Part shown: piece by piece, positions 1 to 8,399 of the stretch
Numbering within the stretch: the stretch's first letter is position 1
Layout of the letters: every line of letters begins with the position of its first letter
DNA from: JADHLJ01 sp038118725
Lineage (GTDB): Bacteria > Pseudomonadota > Alphaproteobacteria > Thalassobaculales > Thalassobaculaceae
DNA length: 64,000 nucleotides
Assembly (NCBI GenBank): GCA_038118725.1
Contig: JAYOIK010000013.1
Coordinates: 1-64,000, forward strand
Direction: 5' to 3'
The notes under the pieces: model-generated
The model's input: the letters and a program-made list of their open reading frames with translations, nothing else
Told to the model about the DNA's origin: nothing
Database searches by the model: none
Translations under genes and position numbers: made by a program

Positions 1-342
1 CGGGCGCATGTCGGCATCCGTAAGATCCGCCGCCATGAGCTTGCAATTCGCCAGGGACGCGCCTCTAAGATTGGCGCCGACGAGCTTGCTGGCCGACAGA
101 TCCGCATGGCTCAACCGCAAGGTAAGCATCTGGGCATCGGACAAATCCGCGCCCGCGAAAACCGCGCGCTGCAAATTCGCCCCGGCCAACAAGGTCTGAC
201 GCAGGTCAACACCGGGAAGCTCGACACCGCGCAGGTCCTGATTGCGTAGATCGGCGATCTCGCCGCCAGGATAGCGCCGCAGAAACGCCTCGTGCTTGGC
301 GACGACCTTGCTTAGCCGATCATTCGCGGATTCCTCGACCAT
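1..342 (-). CDS. Pentapeptide-repeat protein, 3' end cut by window edge
   Basis: Reading the minus strand from an ATG at 342 gives 114 open codons that run off the window. After a short polar leader (start MVEESANDRLSK) the protein settles into repeats of the A(D/N)LxX type, such as ADLSDA, ANLRG and ADLTDADM, which form the right-handed quadrilateral beta helix of pentapeptide-repeat proteins. Such proteins have diverse and often unknown roles, so no function is assigned. The frame stays open upstream past this ATG, with a possible GTG start about 50 bases earlier; the ATG is preferred because a G-rich stretch precedes it. The total length cannot be judged. Confidence 0.75.
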   Translation of the reverse strand, partial: MVEESANDRLSKVVAKHEAFLRRYPGGEIADLRNQDLRGVELPGVDLRQTLLAGANLQRAVFAGADLSDAQMLTLRLSHADLSASKLVGANLRGASLANCKLMAADLTDADMRP

Positions 343-550
343 TCCCCGACCCCACTCGACGACGGTAATGTCGACCGTTAATGGACCTGGCACCGCCTGA
401 GGGTACGCGGTAACGGCGAGACGCGAGATCCCGCCACAAGGGTGCCTAAGCCAACTTGGCGAAGAATAGGCCACTGTAAAATTAAGTCAAGTTTCTCAAC
501 CAATTAGGGAGAGAGCGCGATTCAAGATCCGACGCTTGTTCGACCGTCGG

Positions 551-919
551 CTACTCGCTAGGGCGCCGCAACATTCCACCCAGCCGCCTGCCGCCGAGAA
601 CATGAATGTGAAGATGCGGAACCTCTTGAATTCCGTCCGGTCCGTTATTCGAGATAATCCTGAAACCAGGTTCCTCGACCTCCATGATCCGCGCGACCTT
701 CGAGACACCCTGAATCAACGCCGCTTGCTCTTCGGCGCTTGCCTGGGCGCCGAACACGGCCATGTTCTCGTACGGCCCTTTCGGGATCACCAATACATGA
801 ACCGGCGCCTGAGGGTTGATGTCGTGAAACGCCAGCACATGGTCGTCCTCGTAGACCGTATTATTGGGGATCTCGCCCCGCAAAATTCTAGCGAAGATGT
901 TTTCCGGATCATAAGCCAC
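551..919 (-). CDS. HIT-family nucleotide-binding protein (HinT-like)
   Basis: A 122-residue histidine-triad protein. The family hydrolyses nucleoside phosphoramidates and acyl-adenylates. The active-site signature HLHIHVL lies near residue 103, and the N-terminal half has the usual MAYDPENIFARILRGEIP type of start. The length matches bacterial HinT (about 115-125 residues). It begins 3 bases after the hisE stop on the same strand, so it is probably the last gene of the his operon. The AMP-lysine type of substrate is known for the family; the role in this operon is inference. Confidence 0.93.
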   Translation of the reverse strand: MAYDPENIFARILRGEIPNNTVYEDDHVLAFHDINPQAPVHVLVIPKGPYENMAVFGAQASAEEQAALIQGVSKVARIMEVEEPGFRIISNNGPDGIQEVPHLHIHVLGGRRLGGMLRRPSE

Positions 920-922
920 AAT

Positions 923-1261
923 CTATCCCTTCGACTTTCCGCCATTCATCGTCCGGTTCGTTTTCTCCTCTAGACCGGAGGTCCCGGCCCGGCGGGACAA
1001 TTCATCCCACACCTCGCCGGGATCCACGCCCGCGTCGGCCCAGAGCACAAGGAGGTGATAAAGCAGATCGGCGCTCTCCGCGGACAGGCCCTGTTTGGAG
1101 CCCGCCAGCGCTTCCACCACCGTTTCCACCGCCTCCTCGCCTACCTTGCGCGCGATGACGGAGGTTCCGCGTTCGAACAAACGAGCGGTATAGGACGAAT
1201 CGGGATCGCCGCCCCGTCGGCTGGCGATCACCCGATACAATTCGTCAATCGCGTGGGTCAT
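923..1261 (-). CDS. hisE: Phosphoribosyl-ATP pyrophosphatase HisE
   Basis: A 112-residue, stand-alone HisE that converts phosphoribosyl-ATP to phosphoribosyl-AMP and pyrophosphate, the second step of histidine synthesis. The all-alpha NTP pyrophosphatase core is visible as KVGEEAVETVVEA and SADLLYHLLVLW, which carry the acidic Mg-binding residues. No HisI domain is fused, as is normal in alphaproteobacteria. The start overlaps the hisF stop by 4 bases (ATGA), so translation is probably coupled. A Lys/Gly-rich C-terminal tail is the only unremarkable extra. Confidence 0.96.
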   Translation of the reverse strand: MTHAIDELYRVIASRRGGDPDSSYTARLFERGTSVIARKVGEEAVETVVEALAGSKQGLSAESADLLYHLLVLWADAGVDPGEVWDELSRRAGTSGLEEKTNRTMNGGKSKG

Positions 1262-2022
1262 TGGTGCGGCCTCACAGGGATGCCGGCCTCCGCCATCCGA
1301 GCCTTGGCCTCGGCGATGCGGAATTGTCCGAAATGAAAGACCGAAGCGGCCAAAACCGCCGACGCTCCGCCCTCGGTCACGCCCTCGGCGAAGTGATCCA
1401 GCGTCCCGACGCCACCGGACGCGATGACCGGCACCGACACGGCATCCGAGATCGCCCGGGTGAGCGGCAAATCAAAACCGCTTTTGGTACCGTCGCGGTC
1501 CATTGATGTCAGCAGGATTTCCCCCGCCCCGTATTCCACCATTCGGCGCGCCCAATCGACCGCGTCGATTCCGGTTTCCCGGCGGCCACCATGGGTGAAA
1601 ACCTCGAACTTCTCGGGACCCACGCTTTTGGCGTCGATCGCGACAACGATGCATTGCGTGCCGAACTTGCGTGCTGCCTCGCGCACGAATTCCGGACGGT
1701 GCACGGCCGCAGTATTGATCGATACCTTGTCGGCGCCGGCCAGCAAAAGCTTTCGGATGTCTTCCACCAAGCGCACGCCGCCGCCGACGGTGAGCGGCAT
1801 GAAGCATTGCTCGGCGGTTTTCGCGACCACATCGAACAGGGTGTCGCGATTGTCGCTGCTCGCCGTGATATCGAGGAAAGTCAGCTCGTCCGCGCCCTCG
1901 GCGTCATAGATTCGCGCCTGTTCAACCGGATCGCCCGCGTCGACCAAATCAAGAAAATTGACACCCTTCACCACCCGTCCGTCCTTGACGTCGAGGCAGG
2001 GAATGACCCTTACGGTCAGCAT
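1258..2022 (-). CDS. hisF: Imidazole glycerol phosphate synthase subunit HisF
   Basis: 254 residues, the normal HisF length. It is the cyclase half of IGP synthase: it takes ammonia from HisH and PRFAR and releases IGP and AICAR. The (beta/alpha)8 barrel shows the catalytic Asp11 in PCLDVKDGRVVKG and the second acidic site in VVAIDAK, plus the phosphate-binding loops VGGGVR and ASGGVG. The start overlaps the hisA stop by 7 bases and the end overlaps the hisE start, so hisA-hisF-hisE is a tightly coupled run. Its partner HisH is encoded upstream in the same operon. Confidence 0.98.
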   Translation of the reverse strand: MLTVRVIPCLDVKDGRVVKGVNFLDLVDAGDPVEQARIYDAEGADELTFLDITASSDNRDTLFDVVAKTAEQCFMPLTVGGGVRLVEDIRKLLLAGADKVSINTAAVHRPEFVREAARKFGTQCIVVAIDAKSVGPEKFEVFTHGGRRETGIDAVDWARRMVEYGAGEILLTSMDRDGTKSGFDLPLTRAISDAVSVPVIASGGVGTLDHFAEGVTEGGASAVLAASVFHFGQFRIAEAKARMAEAGIPVRPHQ

Positions 2023-2762
2023 GACGATTCCACCTTTTCGGCGCCGGCGAGAATTTTCAGACCCTCGGCGAGGTCCAGACGGCCATCATAGATGGACCGG
2101 CCGCAGATTACCCCGGCGATACCGCTTTCGGCGCGTTCCCGCAGCGCGAACAGATCCGCCGCGGACGATACGCCGCCAGACGCGATGACCGGTGTCGAGA
2201 TCGCCGTGGCCAGATCCGCCGTCGCCTCGACATTCACGCCGACCAGGGCCCCGTCGCGGTCTATATCCGTGAAGATAATCGCCGCGACCCCACAATCCTC
2301 GAACCGTTTGGCGAGATCCAAGGTCGAAACCGATGAGGTTTCCGCCCATCCCTCCGCCGCGACCATGCCCGCGCGCGCATCGATACCGACGGCGACCCTA
2401 CCGGGAAACTTCCGACATCCCTCGATCACCAAATCCGGATCGCGCAGCGCCGCCGTCCCAAGAATTACCCGGGCGATGCCTCGCTCGAGCCACGCCTCGA
2501 TACCCGCCATGTCACGAATACCACCGCCGAGCTGAACGGGAACGCCCGCGGCGAGAATTGGTTCGACGGCCATGCCGTTTACCGAGCGACCCGCGAAAGC
2601 GCCATCAAGGTCGACCACGTGGATCCATGCGCAACCCGCGTCGCGGAACACCGCGGCCTGTGCGCCGGGATCATCGTTATAGACCGTGGCGCTGTCCATC
2701 TCGCCCTTGAGCAGACGCACGCACGCGCCGCCCTTCAGGTCGATCGCGGGATAGAGAATCAC
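2016..2762 (-). CDS. hisA: ProFAR isomerase HisA
   Basis: 248-residue (beta/alpha)8-barrel enzyme that isomerises ProFAR to PRFAR. The catalytic Asp8 is in MILYPAIDLKGG and the second catalytic Asp in VGIDARAG; phosphate loops are QLGGGIRD and ASGGVSS. It is the barrel homologue of HisF, which follows with a 7-base overlap. The ATG lies 4 bases inside the end of the preceding acetyltransferase gene, so the embedded GNAT gene and hisA are translationally linked. Confidence 0.98.
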   Translation of the reverse strand: MILYPAIDLKGGACVRLLKGEMDSATVYNDDPGAQAAVFRDAGCAWIHVVDLDGAFAGRSVNGMAVEPILAAGVPVQLGGGIRDMAGIEAWLERGIARVILGTAALRDPDLVIEGCRKFPGRVAVGIDARAGMVAAEGWAETSSVSTLDLAKRFEDCGVAAIIFTDIDRDGALVGVNVEATADLATAISTPVIASGGVSSAADLFALRERAESGIAGVICGRSIYDGRLDLAEGLKILAGAEKVESSC

Positions 2763-3334
2763 GAGGCCGTTCCATCCATTTCCGAGTTTGGAACCAGAGT
2801 CTTGTAGTAGAAATGTCCCGCGACGTCTCGACCCGCCACCCGCGCATAGTGAGGGTGCGAGCCGAACCGGACATAGCCTAAACGTTCGTATAGACGAATC
2901 GCGGCGATTTGGGTTTCCCGAACATCGAGATTCAAGACTTGAAAGCCGGTCGACCGCGCATGTTCTTCCGCTGCTTCGATTAGCTTGGCCGAGAGACCGT
3001 GACCCCTCGCCCAGGGTGCCACGAAGTTTGTCGTCAGATTACAAGCGAAGCTTTGCGCCTCGTTGTTACGGGTGGGAACCAGGATCTGACAAGAGCCCGC
3101 GATCACGCCATCCAGGCGTCCGACCAGAAGGTGCCGCTCGGGAATCAAGATCACGCCACGCCAATAGGCCTCGAGAACATCATGATCAGGGGGGCTGAGC
3201 CAGCCGAACCCGCCGCCATCGAGGATTGCCGCCTCGGCCGCGTCACAAATGTCGTTCAGGTCGGCCGTACTCAAGCGATCCACAAGGTCGACGCGAATAT
3301 CGGGAGGGGAGCTGGATGAATTTTCGGAATTCAT
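2759..3334 (-). CDS. GNAT-family N-acetyltransferase inside the his operon
   Basis: A 191-residue single-domain GNAT protein. The acetyl-CoA-binding stretch is visible as VAPWARGHGLSAKLIEAAEEHA, in the position of the usual Q/RxxGxG/A motif, followed by IRLYERLGYVRFG, the typical motif B ending. An ATG 24 bases upstream is also in frame, but the one at 3334 is preferred because GAGGAAG sits 6 bases before it and it falls just after the hisH stop. It lies between hisH and hisA and overlaps hisA by 4 bases. The substrate is unknown; a link to histidine metabolism rests on position only. Confidence 0.9.
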   Translation of the reverse strand: MNSENSSSSPPDIRVDLVDRLSTADLNDICDAAEAAILDGGGFGWLSPPDHDVLEAYWRGVILIPERHLLVGRLDGVIAGSCQILVPTRNNEAQSFACNLTTNFVAPWARGHGLSAKLIEAAEEHARSTGFQVLNLDVRETQIAAIRLYERLGYVRFGSHPHYARVAGRDVAGHFYYKTLVPNSEMDGTAS

Positions 3335-3345
3335 TGCTGTCTTCC

Positions 3346-4002
3346 TCAGGGTCGCCACGCCAGGAAATTGCCAATGAGCCGCAGCCCCGGCGCCTGGCTT
3401 TTCTCCGGATGAAATTGGGTTCCCACGATATTATCGCGTGCGACCATCGCGGTCACGAACTGACCGTGATCCGTTGTGGCTTGGATGTGCTCCGGAGACT
3501 TCGCGACTAGGTGATATCCGTGCACGAAATAGACATACGACCCACTATCAATACCCTCCAAAACCGGATGTCTAGGTTCGGCGACGGTGAGTTGGTTCCA
3601 TCCCATATGGGGGATTTTCAACTGTTTTCCACTCTTGTCCGACGCCGGATCAAGCGCCTCCACGCGGCCCGGAATCCAACCCAGGCCAGACGTAACTTGG
3701 TGCTCGTGGCCGCGGTCGGCCATCAGTTGCATGCCGACACAAATGCCGAGAAAAGGTTTCCCGGCGCCGATCACATGATGCTCAAGGGCTTCGCGCATAC
3801 CGTCGACCGCGCGCAGGCCCGCCATGCAATCGGCGAAGGCGCCAACACCAGGCAAGACGATATGATCAGCGCGTTCGAGGGCGTCTGGATCCGAAGTCAC
3901 GACAACCTCTGGTGTATCCTCCATCCTTACCGCCGCCCAGGCGAAGGCTTTCGCGGCTGATCTCAGATTGCCGGAACCGTAATCAATGATCGCGACGGTC
4001 AT
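3346..4002 (-). CDS. hisH: IGP synthase glutaminase subunit HisH
   Basis: 218-residue class I glutamine amidotransferase that supplies ammonia to HisF. The nucleophile is Cys88 in LGICVGMQL, and the His/Glu pair is in GTQFHPEKSQ near the C terminus. The protein begins MTVAIIDYGSGNLRS; an upstream in-frame ATG would add 27 residues unlike the family. The chosen ATG lies 7 bases after the hisB stop, with GAAGGCGGGG as the ribosome-binding site inside the end of hisB. Confidence 0.97.
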   Translation of the reverse strand: MTVAIIDYGSGNLRSAAKAFAWAAVRMEDTPEVVVTSDPDALERADHIVLPGVGAFADCMAGLRAVDGMREALEHHVIGAGKPFLGICVGMQLMADRGHEHQVTSGLGWIPGRVEALDPASDKSGKQLKIPHMGWNQLTVAEPRHPVLEGIDSGSYVYFVHGYHLVAKSPEHIQATTDHGQFVTAMVARDNIVGTQFHPEKSQAPGLRLIGNFLAWRP

Positions 4003-4009
4003 GGCGATA

Positions 4010-4633
4010 TCACGCCCCGCCTTCGCCGGACTCACCGCCGAGCGTCCCCTTGGTGGACGGCACGGACCCGGCCATGCGCGCATCGATGGTCACCGCCTGA
4101 CGCAGCGCCCGGGCGAGCGCCTTGTAGCAGGACTCGACGATATGATGGGTGTTCTCGCCGTAAATGTTTCGAACATGAAGCGTGATCCCGGCGGATTGCG
4201 CGAAAGCCTGGAACCATTCCTTGAAAAGCTCGGTATCCATGTCCCCAAGCTTGGCCTGGGGCATCGTAACGTGCCAAACGAGATAGGGGCGTCCGGATAT
4301 GTCCAGGGACACCTCGGTCAAGGTCTCGTCCATGGGAATGCTGGCGGCGCCATATCGGGTTATCCCGACCCGCGCGCCAAGCGCCTTACGAACCGCCTCG
4401 CCCACCACGTAGCCCGAATCCTCGGTGGTGTGATGAAAATCGATATGCAGGTCGCCATCGGCGCGAAGCGTCAGATCAATCAGCGAATGCCGGGAAAGTT
4501 GTTCCAGCATATGGTCGAGAAAGCCGATCCCGGTGACGACATCGTATTCTCCGGTGCCATCAAGGTTGACGTCGGCGTTAATCCGCGTCTCTTTGGTCAC
4601 GCGCTCGATTGTCGCGGTGCGTTGGTCAGTCAT
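4010..4633 (-). CDS. hisB: Imidazoleglycerol-phosphate dehydratase HisB
   Basis: 207 residues, monofunctional (no histidinol phosphatase domain), dehydrating IGP to imidazole-acetol phosphate. The Mn-binding histidine motifs are clear: DHMLEQLSRHS, DFHHTTEDSG and the duplicated late motif THHIVESCYKALARAL. It is the first gene of the his run hisB-hisH-GNAT-hisA-hisF-hisE-HIT on the minus strand. About 200 bases separate it from the divergent hslV, and that space should hold the promoters for both operons. Confidence 0.98.
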   Translation of the reverse strand: MTDQRTATIERVTKETRINADVNLDGTGEYDVVTGIGFLDHMLEQLSRHSLIDLTLRADGDLHIDFHHTTEDSGYVVGEAVRKALGARVGITRYGAASIPMDETLTEVSLDISGRPYLVWHVTMPQAKLGDMDTELFKEWFQAFAQSAGITLHVRNIYGENTHHIVESCYKALARALRQAVTIDARMAGSVPSTKGTLGGESGEGGA

Positions 4634-4829
4634 GATCTTTCATCCCGTCGCTTCGGCGCGCTATGTAACAGGAACCACCGTTGCTGGCCACCCCGGCCGT
4701 CGGTCATGACCCGGCGGCGCGGCGCGTCAACTTGATAAGAATGCGTTAGACCCCACATGACCCGGATCATCACGGATTTGACAAGGCCGGCCGCGATGAT
4801 AAGGCCGACGGCGAGTGAATGGACAGACC

Positions 4830-5375
4830 ATGAGTGAACGCGACTCCACCTGGCACGGCACGACGATCCTATCGGTCCGCAAGAACGGCAAGATCGTGAT
4901 CGCCGGCGACGGACAGGTGACCCTCGGCAACACCGTGATCAAAAGTCAGGCTCGCAAGGTACGACGGCTATCAAGCGGAAATGTCATCGCCGGTTTCGCC
5001 GGCGCCACCGCCGATGCCTTCACCCTGTTCGAGCGACTGGAAGCCAAGCTTGAACAGCATCCAGCGCAATTGACGCGCGCCTGTGTCGAACTCGCAAAGG
5101 ATTGGCGTACCGATCGATATCTGCGCCGCCTGGAAGCCATGATGGCGGTGGCCGACGAGGAAACCTCCCTCATCCTGTCCGGGACCGGCGATGTCCTGGA
5201 ACCCGAGGACGGCTTGATCGGCATCGGCTCGGGCGGCGCCTTCGCGTTGTCCGCGGCCCGCGCGCTTATCGATCGCGACGACATGGACAGCGAGGAGATC
5301 GCGCGTCGCGCCATGAAGATCGCCGCCGATATCTGCATCTACACCAACGAAAACGTAACCATCGAGTCGCTCTGA
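4830..5375 (+). CDS. hslV: ATP-dependent protease peptidase subunit HslV
   Basis: 181-residue proteasome-beta-like peptidase of the cytoplasmic HslUV (ClpYQ) protease. The catalytic N-terminal Thr of the mature protein is Thr11 in TWHGTTILSV, exposed after removal of a short propeptide; the core follows as IVIAGDGQVTLGN and the GIGSGGAFA loop. An in-frame GTG 15 bases upstream is an alternative start; the ATG is chosen because MSERDSTWHG is the more typical beginning. hslU follows after 23 bases in the same operon. Confidence 0.97.
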   Translation: MSERDSTWHGTTILSVRKNGKIVIAGDGQVTLGNTVIKSQARKVRRLSSGNVIAGFAGATADAFTLFERLEAKLEQHPAQLTRACVELAKDWRTDRYLRRLEAMMAVADEETSLILSGTGDVLEPEDGLIGIGSGGAFALSAARALIDRDDMDSEEIARRAMKIAADICIYTNENVTIESL

Positions 5376-5398
5376 GCGACGTCTGTCTGGATTTTCAA

Positions 5399-6706
5399 AT
5401 GACCGCTTTTAGTCCTCGAGAGATCGTCTCCGAACTCGACCGCTTTATCGTGGGTCAGAACGACGCCAAGCGCGCGGTGGCCATCGCGCTCCGTAACCGC
5501 TGGCGGCGTCAGCAACTCCCCGACGCGATCCGCGAGGAGGTTCAGCCGAAGAACATTCTGATGATCGGCCCGACCGGCGTCGGCAAGACCGAGATCGCTC
5601 GACGATTGGCGCGATTGGCCGAGGCGCCCTTCATCAAGGTCGAGGCGACGAAATTCACCGAGGTCGGCTATGTCGGTCGGGATGTCGAGCAGATTATCCG
5701 GGATCTCGTCGAGATCGCCATCACCATGGTTCGGGTAAAGCTCCGCAAGGAGGTCAACGCCCAGGCCGAACTCGCGGCCGAGAATCGGGTGATCGAAGCC
5801 TTGGCCGGCGAGAACGCGAGGGAGGAAACCCGCCAGAAGTTCCGCAAGATGCTGCGCGAGGGCCAACTCGCCGACAAGCAGATTGAAATCGAAACAGCCG
5901 ACGCCAGCGGCGGCATGCCGACCTTCGAGATTCCCGGGATGCCCGGCGCACAAGTAGGCATGATGAATCTCAACGACATGTTCGGAAAGGCATTCGGCGG
6001 CAAGACCAAGCTTCGGACCATGACCGTGGCGGAATCCTACAATGTGCTGCTCGCCGAGGAAGCCGACAAGCTTTTGGACGAGGACAAGGTGGTCCGCCAG
6101 GCCATCGACTCCGTCGAGCAGAACGGCATCGTCTTTCTCGACGAGATCGACAAGATCTGCGCGCGCTCGGACCGCCATGGCGCCGATGTATCACGCGAAG
6201 GCGTTCAGCGAGACCTGCTGCCCCTAATCGAGGGAACCACCGTGACGACGAAGCACGGCGCGGTCCGCACTGATTTCGTGCTGTTCATCGCGTCGGGCGC
6301 GTTCCACCTGGCCAAGCCGGCGGATCTGCTTCCCGAGCTCCAGGGCCGGCTCCCGAACCGGGTGGAGCTGAAGGCACTGACCCGCGACGACTTCAGGCGC
6401 ATTCTGACCGAGCCGGAAAACAGTCTGATCATTCAGTATACCGCCTTGCTGGGAACCGAGGAGGTCACGCTTGATTTTCAGCCCGACGCCATCGACGCCC
6501 TCGCGGATCTGACGGTCGAGGTCAATCGCAACGTGGAGAATATCGGCGCGCGGCGCTTGCACACGGTTCTGGAGAAGCTTTTGGACGAGATCAGCTTCGG
6601 CGCGTCGGACCGACCGGGCGAAAAAATCGTCATCGACGCCGACTATGTGAAAACCCATGTCGGCGATCTCGCCCAGGACACGGATCTCAGCAAGTTTATC
6701 TTGTGA
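5399..6706 (+). CDS. hslU: ATP-dependent protease ATPase subunit HslU
   Basis: 435-residue AAA+ unfoldase that feeds substrates to HslV. Walker A is GPTGVGKTE at about residue 57 and Walker B is GIVFLDEIDKI near residue 243; the substrate-gripping pore motif is GYVGRDVE. The I-domain insertion lies between about residues 110 and 225. The frame is open far upstream inside hslV, but family alignment and spacing place the start at MTAFSPREIVSELDRFIVGQ, 23 bases after hslV. The C-terminal tail KFIL is the one that inserts into HslV pockets in the family. Confidence 0.98.
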   Translation: MTAFSPREIVSELDRFIVGQNDAKRAVAIALRNRWRRQQLPDAIREEVQPKNILMIGPTGVGKTEIARRLARLAEAPFIKVEATKFTEVGYVGRDVEQIIRDLVEIAITMVRVKLRKEVNAQAELAAENRVIEALAGENAREETRQKFRKMLREGQLADKQIEIETADASGGMPTFEIPGMPGAQVGMMNLNDMFGKAFGGKTKLRTMTVAESYNVLLAEEADKLLDEDKVVRQAIDSVEQNGIVFLDEIDKICARSDRHGADVSREGVQRDLLPLIEGTTVTTKHGAVRTDFVLFIASGAFHLAKPADLLPELQGRLPNRVELKALTRDDFRRILTEPENSLIIQYTALLGTEEVTLDFQPDAIDALADLTVEVNRNVENIGARRLHTVLEKLLDEISFGASDRPGEKIVIDADYVKTHVGDLAQDTDLSKFIL

Positions 6707-6718
6707 GTGCCCGCGCCC

Positions 6719-7096
6719 TTAATGCCGTGGGCCAGGGGTCTCCAGTGGATCGTTCAGTTCGGCGAGCAAGGCGTCTAGCCGGGAGTCATCCAGATCTCCG
6801 ATCTTCTCGGCGAGACGATTGGCGAGCTCGGTCGCCTTGGGGCTAAGACCGGCGGTGTCGACCACGACCCTGGGATGCGATAGCTCCGCTACCCGCCGTA
6901 GTGCTTCGGCATCGTCCCAAATCAAGCTGAAATACGCGCAAATCTGATGAAGTAGTCCTACTGTCGGACGGCCCTTTTTGCCGTGTTCCAGCGCCGACAG
7001 ATAAGCCGGAGAGACTTGCAGGGCCTGGGCCATCATCGCCATCGTGACACCTTTCTCGGCCCGCAGGGCCCGGAGCCGAGCGCCAAAGGGTGTCAT
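6719..7096 (-). CDS. XRE-type helix-turn-helix regulator
   Basis: 125 residues. An N-terminal lambda-repressor-like HTH is seen in residues about 4-60 (FGARLRALRAEKGVTM, then MAQALQVSPAYLSALEHGKKG, the recognition region). The rest is a helical acidic segment ending LLAELNDPLE that could be a dimer or ligand part. The start is the ATG at 7096, whose ATGA overlaps the smr stop by 4 bases. It closes the lutA-lutB-lutC-smr-xre run. Its target is not visible from the sequence; autoregulation of this operon is a guess. Confidence 0.9.
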   Translation of the reverse strand: MTPFGARLRALRAEKGVTMAMMAQALQVSPAYLSALEHGKKGRPTVGLLHQICAYFSLIWDDAEALRRVAELSHPRVVVDTAGLSPKATELANRLAEKIGDLDDSRLDALLAELNDPLETPGPRH

Positions 7097-7728
7097 GGGG
7101 CGCGGCGGCGCTTGAGCAGCACGTAAAGCGCGCCCGAACCGCCATGCTTGGGTTGGGCCGGAGAATAGGCGAGCACCCGCTCGGCAAGCGGCGCTTCCTT
7201 TAGCCAACGCGGCACCATCCGCCGCAGCACGCCGGGCTCGCCGCGGCCCTCATCACTCCCGGGCGCATCCCGGCCTTCGCTCGCACGACGTCCCTTGCCG
7301 GTTATCACCAGCAAGCAGCGTCGATCATGGCGGTGGCCGTTGGTCACGAACCCCGTGAGCGCCGAACGCGCCTCGGCCTGAGTCATGCCGTGCAGGTCAA
7401 TCCTGCCGTCTATCTCGGTTTTCCCGCGCTGAAGGCGTTGGGCGGAGCGCTTGTCCAAACCCGGCGTCCGCCCGGCGCCATGGTCGGCGAGCGCGGCCGG
7501 GAAAATGACATCGGATCGCCGACTCTCGGCCCGCGTTGCCGCTGTTAAGGGCCGCGTGTTCCTGGTCGAACCGGAGGGTGTGTCGGCTTTGACGATGGGT
7601 TTTTGAAGCGCTTCCCGCTTGATCGGCGTCGTTTCGGGCCGCAGTGGGGTCACGTCCGCCAGAACCTTGTGGAACAAGTCCAGATCCTCCTCCGACGGCC
7701 AATGGGACGCACGTGATTTCCCCATCAT
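7093..7728 (-). CDS. Smr/MutS2-domain protein
   Basis: 211 residues with a C-terminal Smr domain: the signature IDLHGMTQAEA starts it (around residue 118) and VITGKGRR, followed by the late H..GSGALYVLLKR segment, completes it. Smr domains are nicking or RNA-cleaving endonuclease modules in MutS2 and stand-alone proteins; which nucleic acid is cut here is unknown. The N-terminal third is polar and low in structure. The ATG overlaps the lutC stop (ATGA), and the gene ends in an ATGA overlap with the XRE gene. Confidence 0.93.
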   Translation of the reverse strand: MMGKSRASHWPSEEDLDLFHKVLADVTPLRPETTPIKREALQKPIVKADTPSGSTRNTRPLTAATRAESRRSDVIFPAALADHGAGRTPGLDKRSAQRLQRGKTEIDGRIDLHGMTQAEARSALTGFVTNGHRHDRRCLLVITGKGRRASEGRDAPGSDEGRGEPGVLRRMVPRWLKEAPLAERVLAYSPAQPKHGGSGALYVLLKRRRAP

Positions 7729-8399
7729 CCTTCCCCGACCAGCAGAATGTGGAGGCGAAGTGGGCCATGCACGCCGATCTCGATTTTCTGTTCAATATCG
7801 CCTGTTCTCGACGGACCGGTGATGAAGTTCGCGACCCGAGGCTGTCCGGATCCAGCGCTCATCGCGCGCAGCCGATCCCATGCGTCTTCATAGGACGCGA
7901 CGACATGATCGCGCCGCAGGACAACGATATGTGTCGGCGGCACGAAGTTCAGCGTCGTGGGCGTGGCGGGTCCGGAGGACAGCAGGAGAGTGCCAGTTTC
8001 CGCGATGCCAGAATCCGCGACCGTAAGGCTTGTCTCGTCGGTTTTCGTGGCGGCGCCGATACGAGTCTCCATCGTGGGCGTGGCGGACCAGTCGATTTCC
8101 CCTAGAGCGGGCGCCTGAACCACTCTCGCAGGGAGGTTCTCACCGGCCAGATAGGTCGCGACGGCAACGGGAATTTCGGACATTGTCTTGATTTCCGCCA
8201 CAGAGGCACTCACCCCCCGCGCCTTGGAAATGAACAATTCCCGCAAGCCTTGTGCTTCCAGATTGACACGTTCTGGAATAACATGGCGAGACGGGCGGGC
8301 CAGTCGGGATTTGACCGTGTCCAGCGCCTCCCCTTCAAGCGCCTGACGCCCCAGGGATCTGCGGATTCCAGCGAGAATCTGTTCACGTGCGTCGTTCAT
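7725..8399 (-). CDS. lutC: Lactate utilization protein C (LutC/YkgG family)
   Basis: 224 residues of the LUD-domain family, the third subunit of the LutABC complex that oxidises L-lactate to pyruvate. The family's glycine/threonine-rich core is present (TVADSGIAETGTLLLSSG, then PPTHIVVLRRDHVV), and the C terminus shows ITGPSRTGDIEQKI, which matches the conserved nucleotide-like loop. The start overlaps the lutB stop by 4 bases and the end overlaps the smr start by 3, so it is translated in one coupled run. Confidence 0.95.
   Translation of the reverse strand: MNDAREQILAGIRRSLGRQALEGEALDTVKSRLARPSRHVIPERVNLEAQGLRELFISKARGVSASVAEIKTMSEIPVAVATYLAGENLPARVVQAPALGEIDWSATPTMETRIGAATKTDETSLTVADSGIAETGTLLLSSGPATPTTLNFVPPTHIVVLRRDHVVASYEDAWDRLRAMSAGSGQPRVANFITGPSRTGDIEQKIEIGVHGPLRLHILLVGEG

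Noticed and set aside
5102..5398. HslU starting inside hslV
   Set aside because: These 99 residues overlap hslV in another frame and have no HslU similarity; the family starts at 5399.
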